Origin: an uncultured Pseudokineococcus sp.
GTDB lineage: Bacteria; Actinomycetota; Actinomycetes; Actinomycetales; Quadrisphaeraceae
Length of the DNA stretch: 56,669 nucleotides
Assembly (NCBI RefSeq): GCF_947499845.1
Contig: NZ_CANMPM010000018.1
Location: 1 to 56,669, forward strand
Direction of reading: 5' to 3'
Position 1 is the first letter of the stretch; each line of letters begins with the position of its first letter. The notes under the pieces were generated by a model, which worked only from the letters and a program-made list of their open reading frames with translations, had not been told where the DNA came from and searched no databases. Shown piece after piece: positions 15,215 to 24,667 of this stretch. Both the position numbers and the translations under genes were made by a program.

Positions 15215-17620
15215 TCAGTACGGCGGGAGACTCCCCTCGTCCCACCCGCCTGCTCCGCCCGTGGCGCCGGTCGCGTCGTCGCCGGAGCGGTCACCACCCG
15301 CGCCTCCGCCAGCCTCTGGTTCGGTGTCGTCACGCTGGGTCCGAGCTTCGGCGTGCTGGCGGGCGAGTTCGGCGTGCACCCGGTCGAGGTCGTGGGCGGC
15401 GCTGTCGTGGTGGGGGTAGTGGGGTCCGCCGAGGAGGTGGTCCTCGAGGGCGGCGGCGGCCGCGTCGTCGGCCAGCATCTGCCCCCAGGTGTCGTCGTCG
15501 GTGGCGCGGGGTGCGGGTCGCGGCAGGAGGGGTTGGGCGGGGACCTCGACGGTCTGCCCGAGCGGGGTGGTCCAGGTGAGCCCCGGGTCTATGGGGTCGT
15601 CGGAGGTCAGGGCCGCCACCCATCCGAAGTGGTGCTTGGCGAGGTGGTGGCGCCGGCAGAGGACGTCGAGGTTGCACGGGCACGTCGGTCCGCCGGTGGC
15701 GTGGGAGGTGCGGTGGTCGAGGTCGCAGCGGGTCGCGGGCATCCGGCAGCCGGGGGCCTGGCAGCGCGGTGAGCGGGTGCGCACCCAGCGGGCGCAGGCG
15801 TCGGTCGGCGTGTAGGGGCCGGGCCCGCCGGTCGCGGCGGCGTAGGAGCAGGCGGACCGTCGGGCCGCGTGGCGCAGCGAGGTGTGCCGCGAGGTCGACG
15901 AGGGACTCGTCTGCGGCCGGGGCGGGGAAGGCGAGGACGGCGACGACGCCAGCTCGGCTGCGGTCGCGGCTGCGCGCACAGCTGCCCTCCCGGCCGCCGG
16001 TGCGGCTGCGGTCGCGGCTGTCGTGCCCGCCGCGGCTGCGGGCGCAGCTGCCCTCCCGGCCGCCGGTGCGGCTGCGGTCGCGGCTGTCCTGCCCGCCGCG
16101 GCTGCGGGCGCAGCTGTCGTCCCGGCCGCCGCTGCGGGCGCCGCTGCGGCTGCGGCGGGGTCGGTGGGTGACGGCGACGACGTCGGCAGCGACGTGGGGT
16201 CGTCGGGCGTCTCGACGCGCACGGTGATGGCTTCCCTGCGGCTTCGGCGGGCCGGTGTGGTCCCTGGGCCCTTCCCCGGCGGACCGGGTAGCGGCGTCGC
16301 CGTGGTGGGGTCGAGGGTGAGCAGGTGGCCGTCGAGGCCGACGAGGTGGCCGGTGAGCGGTGCGGTCAGGGCGCGGCGGAAGCGGTGCCCGGCGGCGAGG
16401 AGCTCGGCGACGGCCACGGCCGGGACGGGTCCGAGGGTGGGGTGCTGGGCGGGGTCGTCGTCCCGGCCCAGCAGGCTGGTCAGGGCCACGGTGACCTGCG
16501 GGCCGTGGGGGCTGCGCGCCCGGGGCGTGCTCGTGGTCGCTGCCGCAGCCGGGTCCGCGCCGGCGCCGGCGCCGGCGGGTAGGTCGGTGGTGGTGGCGAG
16601 GTCGACGAGGGCGTCGAAGCGGCGCGCGTCGATACCGCGCCGGTCGGGCAGCCCCGCGCCACCGTCGCTCAGGGCGAGGGGGTCCAGGCCCGCGGTGGTC
16701 GCGGCGTGGGGGTCGACTCGCCCGTGCTCCCCGGCGCGGGCCCGGGCGGTGGTGGTCAGGCGCTCGAACACGCACGCCAGGTCCAGCACCGGGCCCGTCG
16801 CGACCAGCTGAGCCATCCCGTCCTCGACGGGGAACAGGCGGATGCCGCGGGCGCAGGTCGCCCGCCGCACCCGGCGGCGTACCGCTTCGGGGTCGGTCGT
16901 CGCGACGAGGTGACGCACCCGCGCCCGCAGCGCGGGGACGGTGAGGGGGCCGAGGTCGCCGGCCAGGGCCGCGTCGACCGTCGCGGCGTGCGCCGGGGAC
17001 AGGGCGATGGTCTCCTCGGCGACCAGGCGGGAGCGCTGGGGGTCGATCCGCCCGGCCTCCAACGCGGCCAACGTGACCGGCAGCCGGGTCGTGACCGCGA
17101 GGGCCTCGGCGACCAGGTCCTGCGCCCGGCGCAAGGGCACGACCAGCGCGACCGCCAGCTCAGCCGCGGCGGCCTCGAACGCCAGACCCGCATCCCGCCC
17201 CGACCCCGGCATCGACGCCGGCATCGACGCCGGGTCTGCACCCGCGCTCCGCTCCGCGACCCCGACCGTGCCCCTCGCGCGCCCGCCCGTGCTGTGGCCG
17301 TCGTCGTCGGCCATCGGTGCCGCCGGCCCACCCGACGCACCCATCTCGTCCACCAGGGCCGCGACCTGCCGCAGCAGCCCCGCCCACGCCACCGACCGCG
17401 CCGCCTCCAGCGCGACCACCGCCTGCACCCGGCCCAGCGCGCCCGCCCGCACCGCCGACCGCACCCGCCCGACCTCGCCCACGAGCTCGGAGGCGCCGCC
17501 GTCCTGGTCCCCGGCAGCACCCGCCACGTCAGGGAGGCCGGCGCCACGACCGGCGCGAGGCGAGGCGGACGGCAGGACGTTGTCGTCCCCCTCAGCCCCA
17601 CCCACGCCCATCTCGAACAC
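15215..17620 (-). CDS. DUF222 / HNH endonuclease (13E12-type) protein
   Basis: 801 residues. The N-terminal ~440 residues are DUF222 (AAAELAVALVVPLRRAQDLVAEAL, LPVTLAALEAGRIDPQRSRLVAEET, RVRRATCARGIRLFPVEDGMAQLVATGP). A 66-bp repeated Ala/Gly/Thr-rich region (~490-560) follows. The HNH domain near residues 625-690 has zinc-binding cysteines and the catalytic DLDHR and CRRHHLAKHH motifs. Such genes are multicopy in actinobacteria and often associated with mobile DNA; their function is unproved. GTG 17620 lies 7 nt from a -10 box. Confidence 0.88.
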   Translation of the reverse strand: MFEMGVGGAEGDDNVLPSASPRAGRGAGLPDVAGAAGDQDGGASELVGEVGRVRSAVRAGALGRVQAVVALEAARSVAWAGLLRQVAALVDEMGASGGPAAPMADDDGHSTGGRARGTVGVAERSAGADPASMPASMPGSGRDAGLAFEAAAAELAVALVVPLRRAQDLVAEALAVTTRLPVTLAALEAGRIDPQRSRLVAEETIALSPAHAATVDAALAGDLGPLTVPALRARVRHLVATTDPEAVRRRVRRATCARGIRLFPVEDGMAQLVATGPVLDLACVFERLTTTARARAGEHGRVDPHAATTAGLDPLALSDGGAGLPDRRGIDARRFDALVDLATTTDLPAGAGAGADPAAAATTSTPRARSPHGPQVTVALTSLLGRDDDPAQHPTLGPVPAVAVAELLAAGHRFRRALTAPLTGHLVGLDGHLLTLDPTTATPLPGPPGKGPGTTPARRSRREAITVRVETPDDPTSLPTSSPSPTDPAAAAAAPAAAAGTTAAPAAAAGRTAATAAAPAAGRAAAPAAAAGTTAATAAAPAAGRAAVRAAATAAELASSPSSPSPPRPQTSPSSTSRHTSLRHAARRSACSYAAATGGPGPYTPTDACARWVRTRSPRCQAPGCRMPATRCDLDHRTSHATGGPTCPCNLDVLCRRHHLAKHHFGWVAALTSDDPIDPGLTWTTPLGQTVEVPAQPLLPRPAPRATDDDTWGQMLADDAAAAALEDHLLGGPHYPHHDSAAHDLDRVHAELARQHAEARTQRDDTEPEAGGGAGGDRSGDDATGATGGAGGWDEGSLPPY
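15981..16140. repeat. 66-bp in-frame tandem repeat (about 2.4 copies)
   Basis: A 66-bp unit begins at 15981 and again at 16047; a third, diverging copy begins at 16113. Each encodes 22 Ala-rich residues (APAAG, AAATAA patterns) in the linker between DUF222 and HNH. It should be variable in length between strains. Confidence 0.85.
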
Positions 17621-17627
17621 GTGTACG

Positions 17628-17633
17628 AGACTA
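17628..17633 (-). promoter_or_regulatory. -10 box of a probable leaderless DUF222/HNH promoter
   Basis: On the minus strand TAGTCT sits 7 nt before GTG 17620. This decides the start in favour of GTG 17620 over ATG 17611. Confidence 0.55.
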
Positions 17634-17809
17634 GGGGTGGGGTCTGACAGCGCCGCGCCGGTCCCGTGGTCTGTGGACGAGACCTCGCTCCACCGTCCTG
17701 TGCGCAGCCACCGGACACCGCTCGACGGACCGGCTCGCGCCACCGGCCCCGGCAGGGGTCGACCGGCGTCCCCGCCGGACGTCTCGCCGACCGCGGACCG
17801 GCGTCCCTC

Positions 17810-18583
17810 TCACGCGCGTCGCGCGCCGTCCTCGCCGCTCTCCCCGCCCCCGGCGTCGGCGGCGTCGACGGACGCCGTCCCCGCCCAGCGCAGCACCTCG
17901 ACGTCCCGGCCCAGTCCCCTGCGCAGTCGGCGCAGGTCTCGGCGCGTCGGGTCGACGACGTGGGGCACCCGCGCCCCGCGCAGCAGGGGCAGGTCGCGGG
18001 CGCTGTCGGAGTACGCGTGGTCGACGGGCAGCTCGACGCCCGCCGCCCGCAGAGCGGTCACCTTGCCCGGCCCTCGGGCGTGCACGACGGGCGGCGGCGG
18101 TCGCCAGCGGTGGCGGACCAGCCGGGTCCCGACCACCTCCACCTCGCGCAGGCCCAGGGCGTCGCGCACGGCCAGCGCCAGCGGCTCCGCGCAGCCGGTC
18201 GCGAGGACGACCCGGTCCCCGCGGCGCAGGTGCTCGCGCACGCGCGCCACCCCGGCGCCCGCGACCCGACCCCCACCCGCGTGGACGGCGGCGACGCGCC
18301 GGACCTCGGCGGCGAAGGCGTCGTCGTCGAGGCCCAGCCCGGCGAGCCACACGAGCCCGCGCTCGGCCGCCGAGCGCGTCGGCGCCAGCACCAGCCCGGG
18401 CCCCCACAGCGGCGCGGCGACGACGGCCACCAGCAGGCGCAGCCGGTGGCGGGACAGCAGGTGGCGCAGGAGGGCGCCGGAGGCGTCACCCGCGACGAGC
18501 GTGCCGTCGAGGTCGACGACGACCGTCGCGCGCTCGCCACCACCGCTCCCGCGCCCGGGCGACGTCGGTGCGGTGGGACCCAT
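17810..18583 (-). CDS. HAD-superfamily phosphatase (HAD-IB type)
   Basis: 257 residues from ATG 18583. Motif I is VVVDLDGTLVAGD with both nucleophile and acid aspartates. Motif II lies at VVLATGCAEPLA, motif III lysine at RGPGKVTAL, and motif IV at HAYSDSARDLPLL. The layout with a helical cap after motif I resembles SerB-like or PgpC-like subclass IB phosphatases acting on small phosphomonoesters. The substrate is not deducible. It is divergent from gnd. Confidence 0.8.
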   Translation of the reverse strand: MGPTAPTSPGRGSGGGERATVVVDLDGTLVAGDASGALLRHLLSRHRLRLLVAVVAAPLWGPGLVLAPTRSAAERGLVWLAGLGLDDDAFAAEVRRVAAVHAGGGRVAGAGVARVREHLRRGDRVVLATGCAEPLALAVRDALGLREVEVVGTRLVRHRWRPPPPVVHARGPGKVTALRAAGVELPVDHAYSDSARDLPLLRGARVPHVVDPTRRDLRRLRRGLGRDVEVLRWAGTASVDAADAGGGESGEDGARRA

Positions 18584-18845
18584 ACGGCCACCGTGGCAGG
18601 CGCTGGCGGCCCGTGCTCGCCGCGCGACGCCGCGCCCTCGGCGACGACGCCCGCCCGCCCGCCCTCCGCGACGTCGGCGGACCCGCCACGGGTCCGGCGG
18701 ACGGACCGTCCTGCCGGGCGCGCCGGTGTCGGGCACGATCAGCAGCGGCCCCCGGCGCCCCGCGCCGGCGGGCGCGACGCTCCCCCCGAGCGCCCTGACC
18801 CCGCCCCGGGCCGCTGCGGCGGCCCCGACCCCTCCGGGAGACCGC

Positions 18846-20375
18846 ATGGCCGGCACGACCGACACGACCTCGAGCACGGGCACCCCCGCGAAGCCGGACC
18901 CGGGCGGCCTCGCCGACGTCGGCGTCACCGGCCTCGCGGTGATGGGCCGCAACCTGGCCCGCAACATCGCCCGGCACGGCCACGCGGTGGCGGTGCACAA
19001 CCGGACGGCGTCCCGCGTCGACGAGCTGGTCGCCGAGCACGGCGACGAGGGCGACTTCCGCCCCTCGCACTCGCTCGAGGACTTCGTCGCGTCCCTCGCC
19101 AAGCCGCGCCGCGTGATCATCATGGTCAAGGCCGGGAAGGCGACGGACGCCGTCATCGACGAGCTGGTGCCCCTCCTCGAGGAGGGCGACATCGTCGTCG
19201 ACGCCGGCAACGCGCACTACGAGGACACCCGCCGCCGCGAGCACGACCTGCGCGAGCGCGGCCTGCATTTCGTCGGCACCGGCGTCTCCGGCGGCGAGGA
19301 GGGCGCCCTCGAGGGGCCGAGCATCATGCCCGGCGGCTCGCGCGAGTCCTACGAGGCCCTCGGGCCGATCCTCGAGGACATCGCGGTCGACGTCGACGGC
19401 ACCCCGTGCTGCACCTACGTCGGCCCCGACGGCGCGGGCCACTTCGTCAAGATGGTCCACAACGGCATCGAGTACGCCGACATGCAGCTCATCGCGGAGG
19501 CGTACGACCTCCTGCGCCAGGGGCTCGGCCTCTCCCCCGCCCAGCTCGCCGACGTCTTCGACGAGTGGAACGAGGGCGACCTCGAGTCCTTCCTCGTGGA
19601 GATCACCGCCCGGGTGCTGCGCCACGAGGACGCGAGCACGGGCAAGCCGTTCGTCGACGTCGTCGTCGACCAGGCCGAGCAGAAGGGCACCGGCCGCTGG
19701 ACGGTGCAGTCCGCGCTCGACCTCGGCGTGCCCGTGACGGGCATCGCCGAGGCCGTCTTCGCGCGCGCCCTCTCCGGTGCCGCGGGCCAGCGGAAGGCGG
19801 TGCTGGACAAGGGGCTCGCCGGCCCGAGCGGCGGCCGCCTCGAGGGCGCCGACGCCGAGGGCTTCGTCGACGCCGTCCGCCAGGCGCTCTACGCCTCCAA
19901 GGTCGTGGCGTACGCGCAGGGCTTCGACCAGATCACCGCGGCCAGCCAGGAGTACGGCTGGGAGATCGACCGCGGGATGATGGCGACGATCTGGCGCGGC
20001 GGCTGCATCATCCGCGCCCGCTTCCTCGACCGCATCAAGCAGGCCTACGACAAGGACCAGCACCTGGCCTCGCTGCTGCTCGACGACTACTTCGCCGAGG
20101 CCGTCGCCGACGCGCAGGACGCCTGGCGGCGCGTGGTCGCGACGGCCGTCCGGCTCGGCGTCCCCGCCCCCGGCTTCTCGAGCGCGCTGGCGTACTACGA
20201 CGGCCTGCGCCGCGACCGCCTGCCGGCCGCCCTCGTCCAGGGGCTGCGCGACCTCTTCGGCGCCCACACCTACCGGCGCGTCGACGCCGAGGGCACCTAC
20301 CACGTGCTGTGGTCGGAGGACGGCTCCGAGGAGCGTCAGGACACCCAGGACCAGGGCTCCCACAGCCCCCACTGA
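18846..20375 (+). CDS. gnd: 6-phosphogluconate dehydrogenase, decarboxylating
   Basis: A pentose-phosphate enzyme producing ribulose-5-phosphate, CO2 and NADPH. 509 residues. The Rossmann motif is GLAVMGRNLARNIARHG; NADP-binding NRT; catalytic/substrate motifs GTGVSGGEEGALEGPSIMPGG, HFVKMVHNGIEYADMQLIAE and a C-terminal region with WRGGCIIRA and AYYDGLR. ATG 18846 has GGGAG 7 nt upstream. The full-length form (not the ~300-residue type) is used. A strong hairpin follows the stop. Confidence 0.97.
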   Translation: MAGTTDTTSSTGTPAKPDPGGLADVGVTGLAVMGRNLARNIARHGHAVAVHNRTASRVDELVAEHGDEGDFRPSHSLEDFVASLAKPRRVIIMVKAGKATDAVIDELVPLLEEGDIVVDAGNAHYEDTRRREHDLRERGLHFVGTGVSGGEEGALEGPSIMPGGSRESYEALGPILEDIAVDVDGTPCCTYVGPDGAGHFVKMVHNGIEYADMQLIAEAYDLLRQGLGLSPAQLADVFDEWNEGDLESFLVEITARVLRHEDASTGKPFVDVVVDQAEQKGTGRWTVQSALDLGVPVTGIAEAVFARALSGAAGQRKAVLDKGLAGPSGGRLEGADAEGFVDAVRQALYASKVVAYAQGFDQITAASQEYGWEIDRGMMATIWRGGCIIRARFLDRIKQAYDKDQHLASLLLDDYFAEAVADAQDAWRRVVATAVRLGVPAPGFSSALAYYDGLRRDRLPAALVQGLRDLFGAHTYRRVDAEGTYHVLWSEDGSEERQDTQDQGSHSPH

Positions 20376-20396
20376 GCGCCGTACCCGCTCGGCGGC

Positions 20397-20429
20397 GCGG
20401 GCCCGGCACCCCTGGGGTGCCGGGCCCGC
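20397..20429. terminator. bidirectional hairpin terminator between gnd and the GGDEF-EAL gene
   Basis: A 33-bp perfect palindrome (arms 20397-20412 and 20414-20429 around a single T) lies between two convergent genes. No U tract on either side. It begins 22 bp after the gnd stop and ends 5 bp before the minus-strand stop. Confidence 0.8.
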
Positions 20430-20433
20430 GTCA

Positions 20434-22809
20434 TCAGGGGACGGCGTCCGGGAGCGGTGCGGACGGCAGCGCCTGGAGAGGGACGGCGGGGGCCGGCACG
20501 GGGGCGCGCCCGCCCGTCGACCGGGTCGGCCGCGCCCCCGGCACCGGAGGCACCGGAGGCACCACGGGCAGGAGCCCCGCCATGTGCTCGGCCGCCAGGG
20601 CCGGGGAGAACAGGTGCCCCTGGCCGTAACGGATGCCCAGGTCCACGAGCGCGCTGCGCTGCTCGGTCGTCTCGACGCCCTCGGCCAGGACGTCGAGGCG
20701 CAGCGCCCGCGCCATCGCCGCGATGCCGGCGAGGAGGTCGAGGTCCTCCTCGAGCGACGTCACGAGCGAGCGGTCGAGCTTGAGCAGGGAGACGGGGAAG
20801 CGCTGCAGGTAGCCGAGCGAGGTGTAGCCGGCCCCGAAGTCGTCGAGGCTGATCCGCACGCCCGCGTCCTGCAGCGCCCGCAGCTCGCGCACCACGGCCG
20901 CGGACGCGGGCACCTGCTCGTGCTCGGTGATCTCCAGCCGCAGCAGGGACGCCGGAACCCCGTGCCGCCGCAGCTGCCGCTCGACCCGTGAGGCCAGGCG
21001 CCCCTCGACGAGGCTCGCGGGGGTGACGTTGACGCTGACCGGGACGGCGTCGAGCCCTCGGCCGCGCCAGTCGGCGAGCTGGCCCAGGGCGACGTCGAGG
21101 ACGTGGGCGTCGACGTCGACGTCGCGGCCCCCCTCGTGGGCGACGGGCAGGAAGTCGGCGGGCGGCAGCAGGCCCAGCAGCGGGTGGTGCCAGCGCAGGA
21201 GCGCCTCCGAGCCGACGACCTCCCCGGTCTCCAGGAGCACCAGCGGCTGGTGGTGGACGACGAGCGAGCCCACCCGGGCGGCCGGCGCGCCCTCGAGGAC
21301 GAGCCGCAGGTCCTCGGCGAGGCGCTGGCGGCGCTGCACCTGCGTGCGCATGCGCGGCCGGTACGTCGTCACCCCGGCCTTGCCCGCCGCCTTCGTCTCG
21401 TAGAGGGCGATGTCGGCGCGGGTCAGCGCCTGCGGCAGCGAGGACGGGGCGCGCACGTGGACGACGCCGACGCTCCCGCTGCCCCGCAGGTCGTGGCCGG
21501 AGACGGTGCGCGGGCGCTGCAGGGCCTCGACGAGGCGCCCGGGGGTCCCGTCGTGGAGCCGGCGTCGCTCGGCGTCGACGGCCCCCGATGCGGGCCCGCC
21601 CGGGTCCAGCGGCTCCGGGGTGGCCGGCAGCAGGACGACGAACTCGTCGCCGCCCTGACGCGCGACGACGGCGTCCGGGCCGGCCGCGCGCACGAGCGCC
21701 GCGGCGACGTCGCGCAGGAGCTCGTCCCCCACCTCGTGGCCGTGGGTGTCGTTGACGGCCTTGAAGTCGTCGAGGTCCACGAGGCACAGCAGGAGCCCGT
21801 CGGGCCCGCGGACCATGCGGCGGAAGGCGGCGTCGAGGCCCCGGCGGTTGCGCAGCCCCGTGAGGGCGTCGTGGTCGGCGGCGCGCTCGCTGGCCCGCAG
21901 GGCCACGACGCCGCGCAGCATGCCGAGCGCGGCCAGCAGGGCCCCGCCCCCGACCACCGCGCCGGCCGGGAGAGCGGCGCTGCCGGAGGTGCGGTCGAGC
22001 GCCCACAGCGCCGGGGCGACGACGACGAGGGGCACGAGGCCGAGGAGGCGTCCGGAGGCCGGTCGGCACGCGCGCCCCCCCGGCTCGAGCGCCCCGTCCA
22101 TGGAGGGCAGGAGGGCGGCGCCGCCGAGCACGACGAGGCAGACGGCGCCGAGCACCTGCAGCAGGCCGCCCGGTGCGGCGGCGGCGGGGTGCACAGCCGC
22201 GCCGAGGTGGTAGCCGACGCCCGCCAGGGCCCCGACGACGAGGAGACGGGCCGAGGCGCCGAGCTCGGAGCGCGAGAGGGCGAAGCGCAGGACGAGGGCG
22301 AGCAGGACGACGTCGAGGGCCGCACCGGTGGCCCCCGGGCCGTCGGTCCCGCCCCGCAGGAGGCGCGCGACGAGGTCGGCCACCGCGAGCGCCACCACCG
22401 CGGCCAGCAGCAGGTTCTCGAGGAGGACGCCCGGGTCGCCCTCGCGCCGTCGCCGTCGCCGTCGCGGGAGGCCCCCGGCGACGAGGCGGACGACGACGCC
22501 CGCACCGACCACCTGGCCCACCGCCACGGCGTCCTGCGGGAGGTCCCCGCCGGGCGCGACCAGCGCGGCCGTGTGGCCGACGGCCCAGCACGTGAGCATG
22601 AGGCCGGTGGCGGCCCACGCCCGGCGGTGCGGCGGCCGGTGGACAGCCGTCCCGACGAGCACGGCGGCCACCGCGGCCCAGGCCGCGGCGGCGAGGAGCG
22701 CGGGGCGCAGGCCGGGCGCCGCGACGCCGGCGACCGCGGCACCGGCCGCCACGACGAGGACGGCCGCGAGGGCCGCGCGCTCCGCGCGCGTCGACGACGG
22801 TGCGGGCAC
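20434..22809 (-). CDS. membrane-bound GGDEF-EAL cyclic-di-GMP enzyme
   Basis: 791 residues. The N-terminal ~290 residues contain about eight hydrophobic helices (MASE-like sensor). The GGDEF domain (~315-480) has an intact RQGGDEF, LDDFKAVND and HEVGDELL; the RxxD inhibitory site five residues upstream is absent (GPDA). The EAL domain (~500-745) keeps SEALLRW, NVTPASL, EITE, DDFGAGYTSL, LKLDRSL and LAEGVET, so phosphodiesterase activity is plausible as well as synthesis. The C-terminus is Pro-rich. GTG 22809 is preceded by GGGGGAGG. Which activity dominates cannot be told. Confidence 0.92.
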   Translation of the reverse strand: MPAPSSTRAERAALAAVLVVAAGAAVAGVAAPGLRPALLAAAAWAAVAAVLVGTAVHRPPHRRAWAATGLMLTCWAVGHTAALVAPGGDLPQDAVAVGQVVGAGVVVRLVAGGLPRRRRRRREGDPGVLLENLLLAAVVALAVADLVARLLRGGTDGPGATGAALDVVLLALVLRFALSRSELGASARLLVVGALAGVGYHLGAAVHPAAAAPGGLLQVLGAVCLVVLGGAALLPSMDGALEPGGRACRPASGRLLGLVPLVVVAPALWALDRTSGSAALPAGAVVGGGALLAALGMLRGVVALRASERAADHDALTGLRNRRGLDAAFRRMVRGPDGLLLCLVDLDDFKAVNDTHGHEVGDELLRDVAAALVRAAGPDAVVARQGGDEFVVLLPATPEPLDPGGPASGAVDAERRRLHDGTPGRLVEALQRPRTVSGHDLRGSGSVGVVHVRAPSSLPQALTRADIALYETKAAGKAGVTTYRPRMRTQVQRRQRLAEDLRLVLEGAPAARVGSLVVHHQPLVLLETGEVVGSEALLRWHHPLLGLLPPADFLPVAHEGGRDVDVDAHVLDVALGQLADWRGRGLDAVPVSVNVTPASLVEGRLASRVERQLRRHGVPASLLRLEITEHEQVPASAAVVRELRALQDAGVRISLDDFGAGYTSLGYLQRFPVSLLKLDRSLVTSLEEDLDLLAGIAAMARALRLDVLAEGVETTEQRSALVDLGIRYGQGHLFSPALAAEHMAGLLPVVPPVPPVPGARPTRSTGGRAPVPAPAVPLQALPSAPLPDAVP

Positions 22810-22986
22810 CGGCCACCTCCCCCGCCGCCCGGCCGGGCGCCGGGCTCACGCCTCCTCCCGTCGGCGGGCAGGACGACGCTCCTGAGGTGCGGCGCCGCCC
22901 GAGGGCGCGGCACCGCCCGTCCGGCCCCTCCACCTCCTCCGGATCCCCGCCACCGGCCCTCTCCGCTCCCGCCCCTCGGGCGCCGC

Positions 22987-22992
22987 TAGCCT
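22987..22992 (+). promoter_or_regulatory. -10 box of a probable leaderless SDR promoter
   Basis: TAGCCT is 7 nt before GTG 23000 and no ribosome-binding site is present. Confidence 0.55.
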
Positions 22993-22999
22993 CGCCGCC

Positions 23000-23788
23000 G
23001 TGCAGCTGGAGGGGACGACGGCCCTGGTCACCGGCGCGGGCAGCGGCCTCGGGGCGGCGGCGGCGCTCGAGCTCGCGCGGGCGGGTGCCCGCGTCGTGCT
23101 CCTCGACCGCGACGCCGACGCCGCGGCGCGCACGGCCGGCGCGCTCCCGGCGCCCGCCGCGGGCGCGCACGCCGCGCTGGGAGGTGACGTCACCTCGGAG
23201 GCGGACGTCGGAGCCGCCGTCGAGGCCGCCGGCGCCGTCCCGGGCGCGGCGCTGCGGGCCGTCGTGCACTGCGCCGGGGTCGGCACCCCCGGCAAGGTCC
23301 TCGGCCGCCGCGGGCCCCTGCCGCTCGAGGCCTTCGAGCAGGTCGTCCGGGTCAACCTCGTGGGGACCTTCAACGTGCTGCGGCTGGCCTCCGCGGCCAT
23401 GGCCGCCTCCGAGCCCGCCGGCCCGGACGGCGAGGAGCGCGGCGTCGTCGTGCTGACGGCGTCGGTGGCCGCCTTCGACGGCCAGGTCGGGCAGCCCGCG
23501 TACGCCGCCTCGAAGGCCGGCGTGGCGGGCCTCGTCCTCCCGGCCGCCCGCGAGCTGGCCGCGCACCGCGTGCGCGTCCTCGCCGTCGCGCCCGGCGTCT
23601 TCCGCACGCCCATGGTGGCGGGGCTGCCCGACGACGCCGTCGCCGGCCTCGAGGCCGGCGTGCCGCACCCCGGCCGGCTCGGGCGGCCCGAGGAGTTCGC
23701 CGCCCTCGCCCGCCACGCCGTCGAGAACGCCTACCTCAACGGCGAGGTCGTGCGCCTCGACGGAGCCCTGCGGATGCCGCCGGCGTAG
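23000..23788 (+). CDS. short-chain dehydrogenase, HSD10 / 3-hydroxyacyl-CoA dehydrogenase type II-like
   Basis: 262 residues from GTG 23000. The cofactor motif is TGAGSGLG, the NAG-type motif CAGVG, and the catalytic YAASK is present with the upstream serine in LTASVAAF. GTFNVLRLA, VFRTPM and the C-terminal NAYLNGEVVRLDGALRMPP closely follow the HSD10 (3-hydroxy-2-methylbutyryl-CoA dehydrogenase) subgroup, which acts in branched-chain or fatty-acid oxidation with NAD+. It is single and leaderless. Substrate assignment is by subgroup resemblance only. Confidence 0.88.
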   Translation: MQLEGTTALVTGAGSGLGAAAALELARAGARVVLLDRDADAAARTAGALPAPAAGAHAALGGDVTSEADVGAAVEAAGAVPGAALRAVVHCAGVGTPGKVLGRRGPLPLEAFEQVVRVNLVGTFNVLRLASAAMAASEPAGPDGEERGVVVLTASVAAFDGQVGQPAYAASKAGVAGLVLPAARELAAHRVRVLAVAPGVFRTPMVAGLPDDAVAGLEAGVPHPGRLGRPEEFAALARHAVENAYLNGEVVRLDGALRMPPA

Positions 23789-23919
23789 CGCGCGCGACCG
23801 GACGGGGGAACGGCGGTCACGAGACGGCCACGCCCCGGCGGAACGGCTGCGCGACGTCCTCGCGGTGCGCTCTCCTCGCCTCCTCGCCGTCGCCGACGGC
23901 CCCGCCACGAGGAGGCGCG

Positions 23920-24630
23920 GTGACCCCGCCCCAGCCCCCCGACGAGCCCCCGCGTCCCGCCCCCGACGGGTGGACCGCCGTCTGGGCGCGTCCCGGCCCA
24001 GCGGCACCGACCTCCCCGCCGGGCGGCACCGCGGCCCCCGCCGGCCCCGACGGCACGACCGCGTGGGGCGCCGCTCCGCCGCCCCGGCCCCCGCGCCCGG
24101 CGTGGCGGTGGGTCGTCGGCGCCGCGGTCCTCCTCGCCGTCGTCGTCGGTGGCGCCGCGCTCGCGGTCACGGGCGCCCGCGCGGCCTGGGACGCCCTCGG
24201 CGACGGCTCCTTCTTCGGCCTCGAGGAGGGCGAGCGCTACGGCGACAACCCGGTGCTCGACGCGCTGTGGGACGACTGCGAGGCCGGCGACGGCCTCGCC
24301 TGCGACGACCTCTTCGACTCCTCCGGCTTCGGCACCGCCTACGAGACCTTCGGTCTCACCTGCGGGAAGCGCTTCACCGAGGCGTCGGCCCCCGAGTGGT
24401 GCGAGGACGAGCTGGACGGGGCGACGAGGGTGCGCGACGACGCGCGCCCCGCCGACGACGCCGTCCTCGACCGCCTCCGCGACGGCTGCGCGGAGGGCGA
24501 CGGCGTGGACTGCGACGAGCTCTACGCCCTCGCCGAGGAGGGCTCGGACGACGAGCGCTTCGGCGTCACCTGCGGCGAGCGCTACTCGGAGCTTCGCGCC
24601 CCGGACTTCTGCGCCGAGGCGCTGGGATAG
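23920..24630 (+). CDS. single-pass membrane protein with two Cys-rich extracellular repeats
   Basis: 236 residues from GTG 23920 after GAGGAGG. A Pro-rich cytoplasmic part (1-62) precedes one membrane helix (about 65-85) and an acidic extracellular part with an internal duplication. Unit 1 has LDALWDDCEAGDGLACDDLF, then FGLTCGKRF and WC; unit 2 has LDRLRDGCAEGDGVDCDELY, then FGVTCGERY and FC. Each unit has four cysteines, probably in two disulphides. The pattern is a widespread but unassigned actinobacterial repeat. No function is proposed. Confidence 0.75.
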   Translation: MTPPQPPDEPPRPAPDGWTAVWARPGPAAPTSPPGGTAAPAGPDGTTAWGAAPPPRPPRPAWRWVVGAAVLLAVVVGGAALAVTGARAAWDALGDGSFFGLEEGERYGDNPVLDALWDDCEAGDGLACDDLFDSSGFGTAYETFGLTCGKRFTEASAPEWCEDELDGATRVRDDARPADDAVLDRLRDGCAEGDGVDCDELYALAEEGSDDERFGVTCGERYSELRAPDFCAEALG

Positions 24631-24667
24631 GGCTGACGGGGCCGACGGGAGGGGGCCGACGGGAGGG

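Noticed and set aside
15981..16140. CRISPR-like array
   Set aside because: Repeat units are contiguous without unique spacers and are in frame with the HNH gene.
16941..18840. possible 5' extension of gnd by more than 600 codons
   Set aside because: The extension is antisense low-complexity sequence. ATG 18846 has a ribosome-binding site and the product length matches the family.
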